Source: Candidatus Vicinibacter affinis
GTDB lineage: Bacteria; Bacteroidota; Bacteroidia; Chitinophagales; Saprospiraceae
Length of the DNA stretch: 64,000 nt
Reading direction: 5' to 3'
Assembly (NCBI GenBank): GCA_016714365.1
Contig: JADJNH010000005.1
Coordinates: 1,030,501-1,094,500, forward strand
Shown piece by piece: positions 7,720 through 17,239 of the stretch (within the stretch, counting starts at the first letter, position 1; every line of letters starts with the position of its first letter). Made by a program: the position numbers and the translations under genes. A model generated the notes under the pieces. The model was not told the DNA's origin and did no database searches. It was given only the letters and a program-made list of their open reading frames with translations.

Positions 7720-7742
7720 TGGCGCAAGTCTGCGACTTGTGC
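7720..7742. repeat. GGCGCAAGTC hairpin repeat, copy 5
   Basis: Arms at 7720-7729 and 7733-7742 with a 3-nt loop. The related copy at 7532 has mutated on its right arm. Confidence 0.8.
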
Positions 7743-7771
7743 CACGGTTGATATTAATAAATATATTCTAT

Positions 7772-8275
7772 CTACAGATATTGATAGGGCTCATTGTTTT
7801 CAATCATCTTATGTACATTCTCCAACACTCTTTTCATGTACGTGCGCCAAAAAAGATGTGCAAACAACCAGTTGAATGGATACAACAAAACTTGATTGGC
7901 AAATAAAGTGTAGGTATATTCCACCAGAATTTCTGCTTCTGATAAGGGCGTTGTTTTCCATTCTCCTTCAAACTTATAAAAACCCAGCATCCACGATTTA
8001 AAGTCGCTCACCTCAATTTTCCAGTATTGATTCTCTATTCTTTCCAGCACCCTGTCCATGGAGGCCTCTCCTCCCTTGAAGCCAAGTGACTTAGCAGCAA
8101 ATACTTTTTTACATCCGCCGGGCTTTCCCCAGTTGGTGTCCTCAGTGCAATGAGTGACTCTTGGCATTAATCCAAATCCGGTATGCACTTTAGACACGTC
8201 GCACAACATGGGTGTCTTGAAGGCTCTTTCCAATGAACAATGATAGATAGTATTTACTGAAATTTTAAAGTCCAT
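7772..8275 (-). CDS. SRPBCC (START/polyketide-cyclase-like) protein
   Basis: A 167-residue cytoplasmic protein. The N-terminus (FKISVNTIYHCSLERAFKTPM) and later beta strands alternating with an aromatic C-terminal helix (WRTYMKRVLENVHKMIEN) match the SRPBCC helix-grip fold, which binds hydrophobic ligands. The ligand cannot be deduced. The gene stands alone: its downstream end faces the toxin island repeat and about 280 AT-rich bases separate it from the next gene. The start at 8275 gives a standard SRPBCC length. Confidence 0.65.
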   Translation of the reverse strand: MDFKISVNTIYHCSLERAFKTPMLCDVSKVHTGFGLMPRVTHCTEDTNWGKPGGCKKVFAAKSLGFKGGEASMDRVLERIENQYWKIEVSDFKSWMLGFYKFEGEWKTTPLSEAEILVEYTYTLFANQVLLYPFNWLFAHLFWRTYMKRVLENVHKMIENNEPYQYL

Positions 8276-8554
8276 CTTTTTGTATTATTGAATAAGAAAG
8301 CAATTTTTGCAATATTGTTGCATGAAAGTACCAAATTTCATAAGAAGTTACTTTTAAAATCCGCCAACACACCAAACAATCCCAAAACTAATGCCAAATG
8401 ATGTCATTAGACTATTTTATACCACTTTGAAAATTAAATTTTTCATTTATCATTTCGCTCTTTTGGACTATTTAATGGTATCAATCTGCATTAAACATTG
8501 CAGATATTTAAATCGATTTGGACCAAATTTGAAATACAAGAATTATTACACCAT

Positions 8555-8938
8555 TTATTCTTGCATTTTAATTTTTCTGTAATGGAAAATCGCTGTTCCG
8601 GCAACTACTAAAAATGGTAAAGTTGAAAAAATTATTTTATAATTCAGACTAAGGATACCTATTACAAACATAAATCCCAGTAATAACGCAAGACAAGCAA
8701 TGCCAATGTATGTCAATAGATGACTGGGTTTATTTTGAAACACAGAGACCAGTAATAGAATTTGGCCAACCAAGGGTAACAGAATAAAAGGGTGTATCAC
8801 TGAAGTAGGGTCGGTGAATAGTTTAGAAATGATGTCTGCTTCCGCTTGAAACAACAGGATACTATTATTACCTCCCCATTCTAAATATCCGAAAAGAGAG
8901 GTAACAATCAAGAGCAAGTTTAAAATTTTACTTTTCAT
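8555..8938 (-). CDS. Four-helix membrane protein, unknown function
   Basis: A 127-residue protein with four hydrophobic segments (about residues 5-22, 48-66, 74-96 and 100-118), a short charged N-terminus and a basic C-terminal tail (FHYRKIKMQE). It is probably an inner-membrane protein. No catalytic or binding motif stands out and no family was recognised. It is not tightly linked to a neighbour. Confidence 0.6.
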   Translation of the reverse strand: MKSKILNLLLIVTSLFGYLEWGGNNSILLFQAEADIISKLFTDPTSVIHPFILLPLVGQILLLVSVFQNKPSHLLTYIGIACLALLLGFMFVIGILSLNYKIIFSTLPFLVVAGTAIFHYRKIKMQE

Positions 8939-9002
8939 TTGAATTAAACTTTTAATTTCGGAATAATAGTCTAAATAAATATAAATTTATTAAAAAATAT
9001 AA

Positions 9003-9563
9003 TCAAATATTTAGACAGCCTCTAAATCCCCTTGCAGCGTAATAGGATTGGGCTCCGTTGTGATAGACGAATACGTGGCCATATCTGAAATCTCCGAAGA
9101 TGGCACCTCCGTGTTTTCTGATCCCGGCCGGAGTCTTCAACCAACTTGATGTCTTTGAATCAAAATTACCAAGTTTCTGCAGTGATCTGTATTGTTCCTC
9201 TGAGAGCAATTCAATTCCCATTTCTGAGGCTACATCCAGGGCATTATTTTCCGGTGCAAAATCCTTTCTGGAGGTTAATCCTTCTTGGTCATAGCAAAGA
9301 CTTCTTCGGCCTTTAGGGCTTTCCGCCGAACAATCAAAGAAAATGTATTCACCATTTATTTTGTCATAAGCCACCACATCCGGTTCGCCTCCTGTTTTTT
9401 CCATTTCGTTCAGAGACCATAATTTTTCCTTTGTTTTTTCCAATTTCGCCAAAACATCCTCCCAATCAATTCCTTCATGTCGGTGCATATGGTTCTCAAA
9501 ACGTTTTTTTAATATTTCAAGAAGACCTTTACTGTCTTTTGGAGATAAGGCTTTCGCGGACAT
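9003..9563 (-). CDS. DUF4256 family protein
   Basis: A 186-residue cytoplasmic protein with the signature order of DUF4256: LLEILKKRFENHMHRHEGIDW at the N-terminus, MEKTGGEPDVV, FFDCSAESPKGRRSLCYD, MGIELLSEEQYR, and SSWLKTPAGIRKHGGAIFGDFRYGHVFVYHNGAQSYY at the end. The family is conserved and widespread but has no established reaction. Conserved Cys, Glu, His and Arg residues suggest an enzyme. Length is typical. No operon partner is evident. Confidence 0.85.
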   Translation of the reverse strand: MSAKALSPKDSKGLLEILKKRFENHMHRHEGIDWEDVLAKLEKTKEKLWSLNEMEKTGGEPDVVAYDKINGEYIFFDCSAESPKGRRSLCYDQEGLTSRKDFAPENNALDVASEMGIELLSEEQYRSLQKLGNFDSKTSSWLKTPAGIRKHGGAIFGDFRYGHVFVYHNGAQSYYAARGFRGCLNI

Positions 9564-9965
9564 TTTTATTTATTAAGATTTGATAAAATTGGTTTTAAAA
9601 TTTCATTTAGGACCCTTGACGGGGCTACCTAAGACGGTTGAAAGTATTTCTGCATAAAATTATTACATCCAGCTGAATTTTCCAAACAGAAGGTTCCTTT
9701 CATATATCATGCGCTGGTAATGGATTTGTGAGCCGGTATATTTTGAAATACATTCTTAATATTCAAAAATATTCGAATGGCATATTTTTGAACGTTTTTT
9801 ATATTGCCTTCTTTCCTTTAATCGTTTTGAGATTTTCAATTTTGGTCTATCAATTGGAATTCCACCACAAAGAGTTATAATGCAAAAACATAATTCTTAT
9901 AAAGACTTCCATTAATTATTTATTTTAAGTCAAATATATTGGACTATCAATTTAAATTTATTTTT
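9564..9965. other. Intergenic, nothing recognised
   Basis: About 400 AT-rich bases between two minus-strand genes. No coding frame, clear terminator, tRNA or repeat shared with the rest of the window was found. Confidence 0.5.
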
Positions 9966-10625
9966 TTAAGGAACTACCCTAAAGCAAAAGCCTCCTTTAT
10001 TGTAAAAATTATTTTCAGGGTTTAATAAAAATAACTTACTGTATAAAGAGTCTTTGCTGGTTTTTAAAATTTCAATATTTCCATCTTTACCTTCATTCAT
10101 CCTGACTATAACATCATAACCGATGCCTGTGCATCTACCTGGAAAATCACTATCGCCAAAATTTGGCCCAATTCCACATTTTTGGATCAAAAGGAAATTT
10201 CCAATTTTGCGAGGAATCAATTTGAATCTCAATGAGAAAGTATCATTGTTCAGTTCGTATTGACCATCCAATTCGCTTGATCCTCCTGAAAAAATAAATT
10301 CTTTGTAATTATTATTTTCAACAATCATAGTAAAGTAATTTGTAATTTTACTGGACCCTATAGTATCCAAATAATTGATAAGAGTATTGGGGTTAAAGTT
10401 TATATTTTTTAAATTATAATCTTTATCTGTCCTGATTTCATGCACATAATATCTAAATTTAGAGACAAAGGATATTGTATCTCCTATATGGTATTCAGCT
10501 TTATAGGGTATTATTTCCGCAGGAATATGAAACCGATCCGGGCATTCGTCTGGATCCTTGCAACCATCACAACTTGTGATAAGAAACAGTAATGCAAAAT
10601 ACAGATTTGGAAAAAATGTTTTCAT
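9966..10625 (-). CDS. Hypothetical lipoprotein
   Basis: About 219 residues from ATG at 10625, chosen because it begins a good lipoprotein signal (MKTFFPNLYFALLFLITSC); an upstream ATG at 10670 lies inside a hairpin. The mature part begins DGCKDPDECPDRFHIP, is rich in Asn, Tyr and Phe, and looks beta-stranded (YHIGDTISFVSKFRYYV), consistent with an envelope-anchored beta-sandwich. It lies just downstream of the interrupted metalloprotease. No family was recognised. Confidence 0.6.
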   Translation of the reverse strand: MKTFFPNLYFALLFLITSCDGCKDPDECPDRFHIPAEIIPYKAEYHIGDTISFVSKFRYYVHEIRTDKDYNLKNINFNPNTLINYLDTIGSSKITNYFTMIVENNNYKEFIFSGGSSELDGQYELNNDTFSLRFKLIPRKIGNFLLIQKCGIGPNFGDSDFPGRCTGIGYDVIVRMNEGKDGNIEILKTSKDSLYSKLFLLNPENNFYNKGGFCFRVVP

Positions 10626-10639
10626 AATAATTTTTAAAG

Positions 10640-10668
10640 GAAAGGGAGTCAACAATTGACTCCCTTTC
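10640..10668 (-). terminator. Perfect 13-bp hairpin between two genes
   Basis: GAAAGGGAGTCAA (10640-10652) and TTGACTCCCTTTC (10656-10668) form a perfect stem with a 3-nt loop, 12 bases after the read-through end of the metalloprotease frame at 10681. On the minus strand the following tract is only weakly T-rich (CCTTTAAAAATT), so it may be a weak terminator, an mRNA stabiliser or a translation block before the lipoprotein. Confidence 0.5.
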
Positions 10669-10680
10669 ATTTTTTATTAA

Positions 10681-12590
10681 TTAGTAACTATTAAATAATC
10701 CGTTAATTTGATTTATTAAAAATGGATTTCCATTAGCATGAACTTGGATAAACTTATCTTTAAATATCGTAGGTGAGGTGGTGCTTACCCCCAATAGATT
10801 AAACATTTGACTATTTGTAAATCCTTTAACCCAATCCAATATGGTTCCACTTCCGCCTGAATAATAATTATTTGCCTATTCTTCATCTAGTCCATCCATA
10901 AAATCATTATACAAGCCAATAGGAATGTGATTAGATTCTTCATTCCTTGTTTTCTCTTCAGATTGATTCCAATCATTTCCATAATATGAATTATTTGGAA
11001 ATCCAGCATATGTCTTATGTGTGTAAGACAACCCAATATGCTCCGCCCAGGATTCGGAGATTGAAATAATTCCGGCATTTTTACTTCCTGAATTTCCATG
11101 TCCATTGGCCCCGGCTTCAGCAGAAATTAATTCTTCCCAAAATAGGGGGCCCGCTTTGGTGAAGTGGGATGAATGGGCATATTCATGGTATGCTAACCTT
11201 TTCTGGTAGTCTGAATTCTGGTAATCAATTCCTAAGTATACATCCGGAAATAGTGCGCCTAATCCTCCGGGAGCTCCCAGGAAGGGCAGTCCAAAAATAC
11301 TGCCACTTGCGAGGTTTTTAATTACGTTTGAATTACCAAGATATGAATTCATAATTGTGTAGCCATATTTGTGATTCCGACCTACAAAAATATCAATCCA
11401 CGGAGGACTGTTGATTCCTTCAGCGGCTGAATAATCATGATGTTCGTGCAATGCATTGTTAGCGGTAGCTGCTCCCCAATGGATATGGGCCGCAGAGCCG
11501 CGGCTGGACCATAAATCGTATTTTACTTCAATGTTGTTGTATGGCGGGCCAGTTCTTATTTTTCCAAGGTAATCTTTTACCGGCCATATCCAATCATAAA
11601 CGGAAGCAAAACCTGATCGTGCTCCCCGTATTTGACCACGACTGTTGGCAAACTTAATCCACATCCAAGCATTGCCATGATATCTTTCATCGATCTTCCA
11701 GCATCCAAGATCATCCGTCCAGGTCTCATCTTCTGTAAACCAGGTATCCTTCATGATGATTTTAACGCGACGAACACCTTCAAACCTCGATTTCTCTACG
11801 TCTTTAACTTTTACACATCCACCTGGTTTTCTTGCATCATTATACACCATGCATCCACAACCGTTGAGGGTGGTATTACCATCCCCTCCAATGACTTGAT
11901 AGCATGGATCCCCATCTCCGGATGGAATATTACCATATCTCTTATTAATCGCATTCAGGCAATCAGGATAATCCGGACTTCCGGGGGCACAACCACTTGG
12001 GTCCGGAGAACCCATTGGATCCTCAGGATTGGACCATGCATTTCCCGTTAATTCAAAGGCTGTTTTAGTTAAAATGGATTCATAAGGAGGGATGACAAGT
12101 TGTGCAATAATCTGGTAACCGGAAATGGGAGATTGAAAACCAGGACAAACTACTGCCCAAACTTCAGGAAATTCTTTGCCGGGTTGAGGATAATAATCAC
12201 CCATTTGGATCATTTCATTTTCCAATGGAAAGTCATAAAACATTTCTCCGGTCTTTTCAAGGAGTTTAGCTTCCTCAACATTGACCGGACTGAATTTTAC
12301 ATACAAATGTGTGGGGGTTAAGCTCTGCACCTGGTTATTTGCATAGATTGAATTCCAAGCCTGGGTCATGTTTTCAACCGTATAAGGATTTACACGCACT
12401 TGTCCCAATATGGTGGGAACAAGATTTGGATCCTCATCCAAAATGCCATTGCCAGAAATTATTGCAGGATATTTATTTTCAACTGCCATTGTGTTCAACA
12501 GATCAGATGTACTTTCTTCTTTTTTGCAAGAAGTCATTAGGATCATGGTTGCAATATAAAAAAAATAAAATACTTTAAAGTGCTCATCAT
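10681..12590 (-). pseudogene. Secreted metalloprotease-like lipoprotein gene, interrupted twice
   Basis: The longest clean frame (10876-12546, 556 codons) contains LAYHEYAHSSHF, an HExxH zinc-protease motif near residue 453, and later SESWAEHIG, which could supply the third ligand. Two lesions are visible. At the 5' end, ATG at 12590 starts an ideal lipoprotein signal (MMSTLKYFIFF...MTSCKK), but it is out of frame with the body by one base at a run of eight T (12558-12565). At the 3' end, an in-frame TAG at 10876-10878 is followed by 64 more open codons (ANNYYSGGSGTILDW...) to TAA at 10681. Corrected, it would be a ~637-residue surface lipoprotein. It may be dead, phase-variable through the T8 run, or affected by sequence error. 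Confidence 0.7.
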
Positions 12591-13516
12591 AATTAAATTT
12601 TAATTGGTGTTATCCTGACTATCCCGTTCAGATTTGGGCCGTACTCAATTTATAATGGTGTTTTTTCCGGTTCGACTCACCGAAAGATTGAAAATTTATC
12701 TAACCGTAAAATAGTGGACATAGATCTTCATTCCAAAAAAAGGTTACGACCACATTTTTAGGGTTTTAATAAATTCAACATCATGCATTTTACTGGTTAT
12801 GTTCCAATCAAATGCAAATTATTTGTACATAAATTAAGAGCTGTCTATCTTCATTTTTCTAGTTTTAGAGTTCATAATACTGTGTTTATTTCCTGATAGA
12901 TTTATAAAGATATAAGTTGGAAAAAAGTCAAACCTTGCTCATTTCTCCATATATATTTATCTGATATTTTCAGGAACTTATCTATTGACTCATTTTCAAA
13001 AAAGTATTACATCTATTAGCCTGTATGAGGTAAAAGGAAACTTTCCCATTTATAGGCATAGGTAATTCAATTAATTGAAAAATCAAGTTTAGGTGTTTTA
13101 ATGAATTAAGGTGTTACTTTATTTAGGATGCCATAGGGTTTAATTTTTATCAAAAATGGGTGTGTTGCAATTCAAAGCACTAAAATAGTTATCTTGAATG
13201 AATTGTCCAAATATTTGATATTTATTTTAGATTTTATTTTTGAAAATTATAAATATCGGTTGAGTATCCTTCAAAGGAAAAAGCACGTTGCTAATTTAAA
13301 TATTGGATGTTACATTTTATTTATTTAAAGTGATTAGATTTTAATAATCGGTTGCTAAACCAGAGTTTCATTTTACTTAGGACTATTGGTCAGGCGAATT
13401 TTATTTTCGTTTGAAGTTAAAATAGTTATATGGAATATTGATTTGAACTGCAAAACGAAAATGCAATCATGTCGAATCATTTATCCCGATATTTATAATT
13501 CATTTGAATTTCACAT
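12591..13516. other. Long AT-rich intergenic region
   Basis: About 930 bases without a convincing gene on either strand, RNA gene or repeat shared with the window. It probably holds the promoter of the metalloprotease at its left end. It may be a gene graveyard, but I see no recognisable remnant. Confidence 0.5.
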
Positions 13517-13999
13517 CTATTCTCCGGTAGGTTCCCAAAGTTGAATTTTGTTTCCTTCTGCGTCCAGAATATGGACAAATTTTCCATAGTCGTAAGTTTC
13601 TATATTGTCTAAAATGGTCACACCTTCATTTTTTAGTTGGGACACAAGTTCAGTTAAATTTTCGACCCTGTAATTTATCATAAAGTCTTTTGTAGAAGGC
13701 TCAAAATATTTGGTTGTTTCTGCAAATGGAGTCCACTGGGTCTGTGCTTTTTTTGTGCTGTCTGCGCCCTCATACCATTCAAAAGTGGCCCCATATGGAT
13801 TGGTCTCCAGACCAAGGTGTTTTTGGTACCATTCTGTCATTTTTTTTGGGTCTTTGCATTTAAAGAAAATGCCTCCGATGCCAGTTACCTTTTTCATATT
13901 TGATGCGTTTTTATTTTGATTTACAATTATTGTTTTGTAAGCAAAACCAAAGCCAAATGAGGCTACGGTTAACAGGAGGATAAATGTAAAAGTTTTCAT
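13517..13999 (-). CDS. VOC (glyoxalase/dioxygenase fold) protein with N-terminal anchor
   Basis: About 160 residues from ATG at 13999; a longer start at 14056 is possible. The first ~22 residues are a signal peptide or membrane anchor. The core starting MKKVTGIGGIFFKCKDPKK is a single VOC domain: KMTEWYQKHLGLETNPYGATFEW, then DFMINYRVENL, a LKNEGVTIL segment, and the terminal DAEGNKIQLWEP. The HLGL and DxxGNxIxLWEP motifs with a Glu near the end are classic. VOC proteins bind a metal through His/Glu pairs; the substrate is unknown. An exported anchor on this usually cytosolic family is unusual, and initiation at the inner ATG would remove it. Confidence 0.75.
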   Translation of the reverse strand: MKTFTFILLLTVASFGFGFAYKTIIVNQNKNASNMKKVTGIGGIFFKCKDPKKMTEWYQKHLGLETNPYGATFEWYEGADSTKKAQTQWTPFAETTKYFEPSTKDFMINYRVENLTELVSQLKNEGVTILDNIETYDYGKFVHILDAEGNKIQLWEPTGE

Positions 14000-14123
14000 T
14001 GATTTTGTAAAGTTATCATTTTTAAATAAACTCATTTTAAGAATTAAGTGTCGCAATAATTCATGTATTTAGTGCACTTTAATTTTATTAGCTCTTAGAT
14101 ACGATTTTGGTAATCTTCATGGA

Positions 14124-14858
14124 TCAGATCCAAAAAATTATCTTCGGTATGGTATTTATTAAATTATGGGTTAAGATGGACATAAGTATACTACCACTTT
14201 TGATAGTCATCCATCCCAATATCAGCCCAATTGAAAAAGCGTTTATAAATTCAAACCAATTTTGGTAAAAATTCCAATCATTGTCTATGCCAAAAGAGTG
14301 GACTAATCCAAATAAAACAGAAGTAATAAGTAAAGCCGGACTTCCAATACAGAAGGATCCAATATATACTTTTGGTCTCAATGTATTGGATAATAGTCCC
14401 AACATTATGCCTCTATATGCGATTTCCTCATCCATGCCCGGCATGGTAAATTGAAACAATAAATATTCAAATTTTTCTAAAGATTGCCCGAAGCTGAAAA
14501 GTGTTAAAATTAAGGTAAAAATAAATAGAATAATGATTACCGTAAACTTAGCTTGCAACGAGTTGCGGTTTTGTTTAAAAGTGATGTAATGGTAATTTAT
14601 AAATTCTTTGCTAAATATGGAATAAATTATTAATGAGCCTATTACGGCATAAGTTTTTCCAGACCAGTTCCATGTACTTTTGATAAATTTTAATTCCGGA
14701 ATTAAAATTGGAAAAAAGAGCAAGCATTTATAAACAGTATAATATACCACAAACAGCACTATGTGTTTCCATTTAGAATCTACCTTGTTAGTCCAAAAAT
14801 AGATAAGGGGACTGACTGCAATTATCTCAACAATACTTTCAAGCAGTAATTTTGTCAT
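14124..14858 (-). CDS. CPBP family intramembrane metalloprotease
   Basis: A 244-residue protein with about seven membrane segments. The CPBP (Abi/CAAX protease) motifs are present in order: GMDEEIAYRGIM (EExxxR), LFGLVHSFG (motif with catalytic His) and LTHNLINT (final His-Asn). These residues coordinate the metal and water within the membrane. Family members cleave prenylated or membrane peptides, or protect against bacteriocins. Substrate and partners are not shown; the neighbouring VOC gene is about 125 bases away on the same strand. The N-terminal third is less conserved. Confidence 0.8.
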   Translation of the reverse strand: MTKLLLESIVEIIAVSPLIYFWTNKVDSKWKHIVLFVVYYTVYKCLLFFPILIPELKFIKSTWNWSGKTYAVIGSLIIYSIFSKEFINYHYITFKQNRNSLQAKFTVIIILFIFTLILTLFSFGQSLEKFEYLLFQFTMPGMDEEIAYRGIMLGLLSNTLRPKVYIGSFCIGSPALLITSVLFGLVHSFGIDNDWNFYQNWFEFINAFSIGLILGWMTIKSGSILMSILTHNLINTIPKIIFWI

Positions 14859-15396
14859 ATTTAATCCATTCCAAATTTTTAGAAAATGCTTACATTTTGA
14901 GGGATTTTCCCTCTTTACTGACTAACATTTTGTAAAGGTCCAAAGTCAAATTTACGAAAAACTGTTAAACGAAGAATTAGTCAACTTCAACGGAATTTAC
15001 ATGAATGAGAAGAATATTCTGATTGGTACCGTTTGCTTTGGTTTTGCTTTCATGATATTTGGCTTTAATGAAGCTAATAACACGTTAAATAAATGAAATC
15101 CTATAAAACCTCAGTGGGGTCACTTTGATCATGGTTATACACAATAAGTTTAAAACTATGGGCAGGGGGAAACGGTTGGAACAAAAAGGGTATGTCTCGA
15201 AGCTAGATTACTATTTGAATTTGCTCCTTAACTTAATGAATTCCTGCATCACCGGACAGGCAGGGCTGTATTGGATACATGGATGTATACTGGTCCATCA
15301 TCATTTTGGTGAGGGGGATAAATGTGAGAATTACATCTTATTAGTATCAACTGGTGGGGGCGTCTTCTCGATTATAGGTCATTTTTATTTTCTCGA
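14859..15396. other. Intergenic region with one possible small gene
   Basis: Apart from a possible 31-codon peptide at 15001, no gene is supported. A plus-strand frame from 15125 overlaps the OmpA/TonB gene end and has poor codon character. I found no attC-like palindrome here, so the presumed cassette array lacks a clear end. Confidence 0.4.
15001..15096 (+). CDS. Possible 31-residue hydrophobic peptide
   Basis: ATG at 15001 opens MNEKNILIGTVCFGFAFMIF followed by a short polar tail ending at TGA 15094-15096. The composition (charged start, one membrane helix, polar end) suits a small membrane peptide or the surviving signal peptide of a lost gene. There is no homology evidence. Confidence 0.2.
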   Translation: MNEKNILIGTVCFGFAFMIFGFNEANNTLNK

Positions 15397-17001
15397 TTAT
15401 CGTGGTAATTTATTAAATCTGTCAAGTTTTTTCATTTCGGTCTTTAAGATTTCCATGGTCACTGGTTTAAAAACTAATTTGTTTTCAACTTGTGTAGAAG
15501 TCTTGATTTTCTTTACCGCTAAATAGGGGTTGTTGTCCACACGCTTAATGGCCACAATGGTAATATTTTCACCCGCGGGAACGTCTTTGAATGTGTATTT
15601 ACCATTTACAGGAAATACATCCATAACGGTTTTGTAACGATCAAAAATTATTTTTACTGTTTCAATGTCTTTGTCTAATTTTATCACGAAATTAATTTTT
15701 GGATATTTATTTATAAATCTGCCAGCGTTAATCCAACCAAGGTCAGTGGTATTAAAAACATAATACATAATTTTTTCAGAACTTGCTTTTTGTAAGGTTG
15801 TGTCCTTATATGATTTTTCAAATCTTTCTCTAAAAATACCATTTCCTGCAATTGAAGTGTCGCTTAAATTAAATTTAACAGGAATTGTATAATTAACAGG
15901 CACATATTGCCCATTATGTCTTCCAGGTGTCCAATTTGGCATTTTTTTAATTGCATCTAATGCTGCCAAATCAAGTTCAGAGGTGACTCCTTTTAAAACT
16001 AGTGGCTCTTTTACTTCCCCATTTTCGTTGATAACAACTCCAATATAAACTGTTCCCTGAATTCCTAATTTTTTTGCTTGTTCTGGATACTTCACTGTTT
16101 GAGATAAATATTCATTTAATTTCTTTTCGCCACCAATAAATGCTGGCATTTCTTCAATAAATGTAAAAAATTCTGGACTGACATTTATTTCCGCTGATTG
16201 TGCTGTCCAATCTATGTGCTTGTTATCTTCCCAGGATCCTGAAAATAATTGCGTATCCTTTTCTTTCTTTTTTGTTGGAAGATTAATTTCAATAGTTTTT
16301 CCTTTCAGCAATTTCAATGGTTGATTATTTATATTTGCTTTGATATGGACCATACCTTCGGTTTCAAGTAATTGTCCGTTGGATGTTGTGGAGAGATTGG
16401 TAAGTATGATGTCTGATGTTTTGTAATACTCGGTTACTAAAAAATTTATTCTTTTGTTTTTGGCTTTTTCATTTTTTTCAGAAATAAAGGAGTTTGCTTT
16501 GATTTTAATCATTGTTCCTTCCTTGCAAATTAAAGTTGTGTCTTTGTTGGATGGGATACAAAAAAGTTGTACCTGTTTCTCGAAGTTATCTTTGTCTCTT
16601 GATTTTCCCTTTTCCAAAATTAATTCAACTCGTCTATTTTGTTGCTTGTCTTTTTCGTTGTTGTTCTTTGCTATAGGTTTTTTTTCACCATAAAATTGGA
16701 TTTGAATATTTTGCTTGGAAATTCCTTTTGACTGCAAGTAAACAGATACACTTTTTGTTCTGTTTTTGGATAATGTCAAGTTGTATTGGTCTTTGCCATC
16801 AGCATCCGTGTGTCCAATGATTTTAATTATGTCGAAAGTATCCGTCTTAAGGTTACGGTAAAATGAATCAAGAATTGTCGTGGCTTCTGTAGTTAAATGG
16901 TATTTGTCGTAGTCAAAGTACACTGTTTCAGTTTTGGTCTGCTGGGCGAATAATTCAAATGACAGAATGATTGTCAAAAGTGTGAAAAATGCCGTTTTCA
17001 T
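15397..17001 (-). CDS. OmpA-like domain fused to a TonB C-terminal domain
   Basis: About 534 residues from ATG at 17001, which begins a signal peptide (MKTAFFTLLTIILSFELFAQ); an ATG at 17064 precedes a poorer N-terminus. Residues ~25-130 are an OmpA/Pal peptidoglycan-binding domain (TVYFDYDKYHLT, IIGHTDADG, NRRVELIL). The middle is a beta-rich carrier-like region. Residues ~295-380 form a TonB C-terminal domain (FIGGEKKLNEYLSQ, YPEQAKKLGIQGTVYI, NGQYVPVNYTIPVKF). Usually these domains occur in separate proteins. The product should be periplasmic, bound to the wall and possibly contacting an outer-membrane receptor. It is the last gene of the apparent cassette array, after an attC-like palindrome. 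Confidence 0.8.
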   Translation of the reverse strand: MKTAFFTLLTIILSFELFAQQTKTETVYFDYDKYHLTTEATTILDSFYRNLKTDTFDIIKIIGHTDADGKDQYNLTLSKNRTKSVSVYLQSKGISKQNIQIQFYGEKKPIAKNNNEKDKQQNRRVELILEKGKSRDKDNFEKQVQLFCIPSNKDTTLICKEGTMIKIKANSFISEKNEKAKNKRINFLVTEYYKTSDIILTNLSTTSNGQLLETEGMVHIKANINNQPLKLLKGKTIEINLPTKKKEKDTQLFSGSWEDNKHIDWTAQSAEINVSPEFFTFIEEMPAFIGGEKKLNEYLSQTVKYPEQAKKLGIQGTVYIGVVINENGEVKEPLVLKGVTSELDLAALDAIKKMPNWTPGRHNGQYVPVNYTIPVKFNLSDTSIAGNGIFRERFEKSYKDTTLQKASSEKIMYYVFNTTDLGWINAGRFINKYPKINFVIKLDKDIETVKIIFDRYKTVMDVFPVNGKYTFKDVPAGENITIVAIKRVDNNPYLAVKKIKTSTQVENKLVFKPVTMEILKTEMKKLDRFNKLPR

Positions 17002-17089
17002 TTTATTTAGTTTATGTCTCTGGTTAATGAAATAAGAATTGTCAAAGTTGATGTTTATTTTCAAGATTACAATGTCCCATAAAATGACT

Positions 17090-17236
17090 TATAACGGTTT
17101 CGGACTTGGCGAAGGTGGCGATTTTCACCATCCCAATAGCGATCGGGATTGATGGGAGAACTAAACTTTGATTTACCACAAATGTTTCTGCGGAGCACTG
17201 AACCGCCACTTTTGCAATACCCGTGTTGTGTGCAGG
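17090..17236 (-). repeat. attC-like palindrome 1 (cassette junction)
   Basis: The span between two same-strand genes begins and ends with inverted core-like ends (ATAACGG at 17091 and GTTGTGTGCAGG at 17225). Inner arms GGACTTGGCGAAGGTGGCG and CCGCCACTTTTGCAATACC are imperfectly complementary. A smaller palindrome (CCCAATAGCGATCGGGATTG) lies in the middle. The layout resembles integron attC sites and the related cassette-border elements of Bacteroidota, but the core triplets do not fit GTTRRRY perfectly. Confidence 0.5.
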
Positions 17237-17239
17237 TTT

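Noticed and set aside
7703..7906. Plus-strand frame next to the right direct repeat
   Set aside because: It overlaps the SRPBCC gene on the other strand and reads through repeat DNA.
8391..8582. Plus-strand hydrophobic frame of 63 codons
   Set aside because: AT-rich intergenic DNA overlapping the end of a better-supported membrane protein gene.
15125..15526. Plus-strand 133-codon frame
   Set aside because: Overlaps the OmpA/TonB gene by about 130 bases and lacks recognisable composition or motifs.
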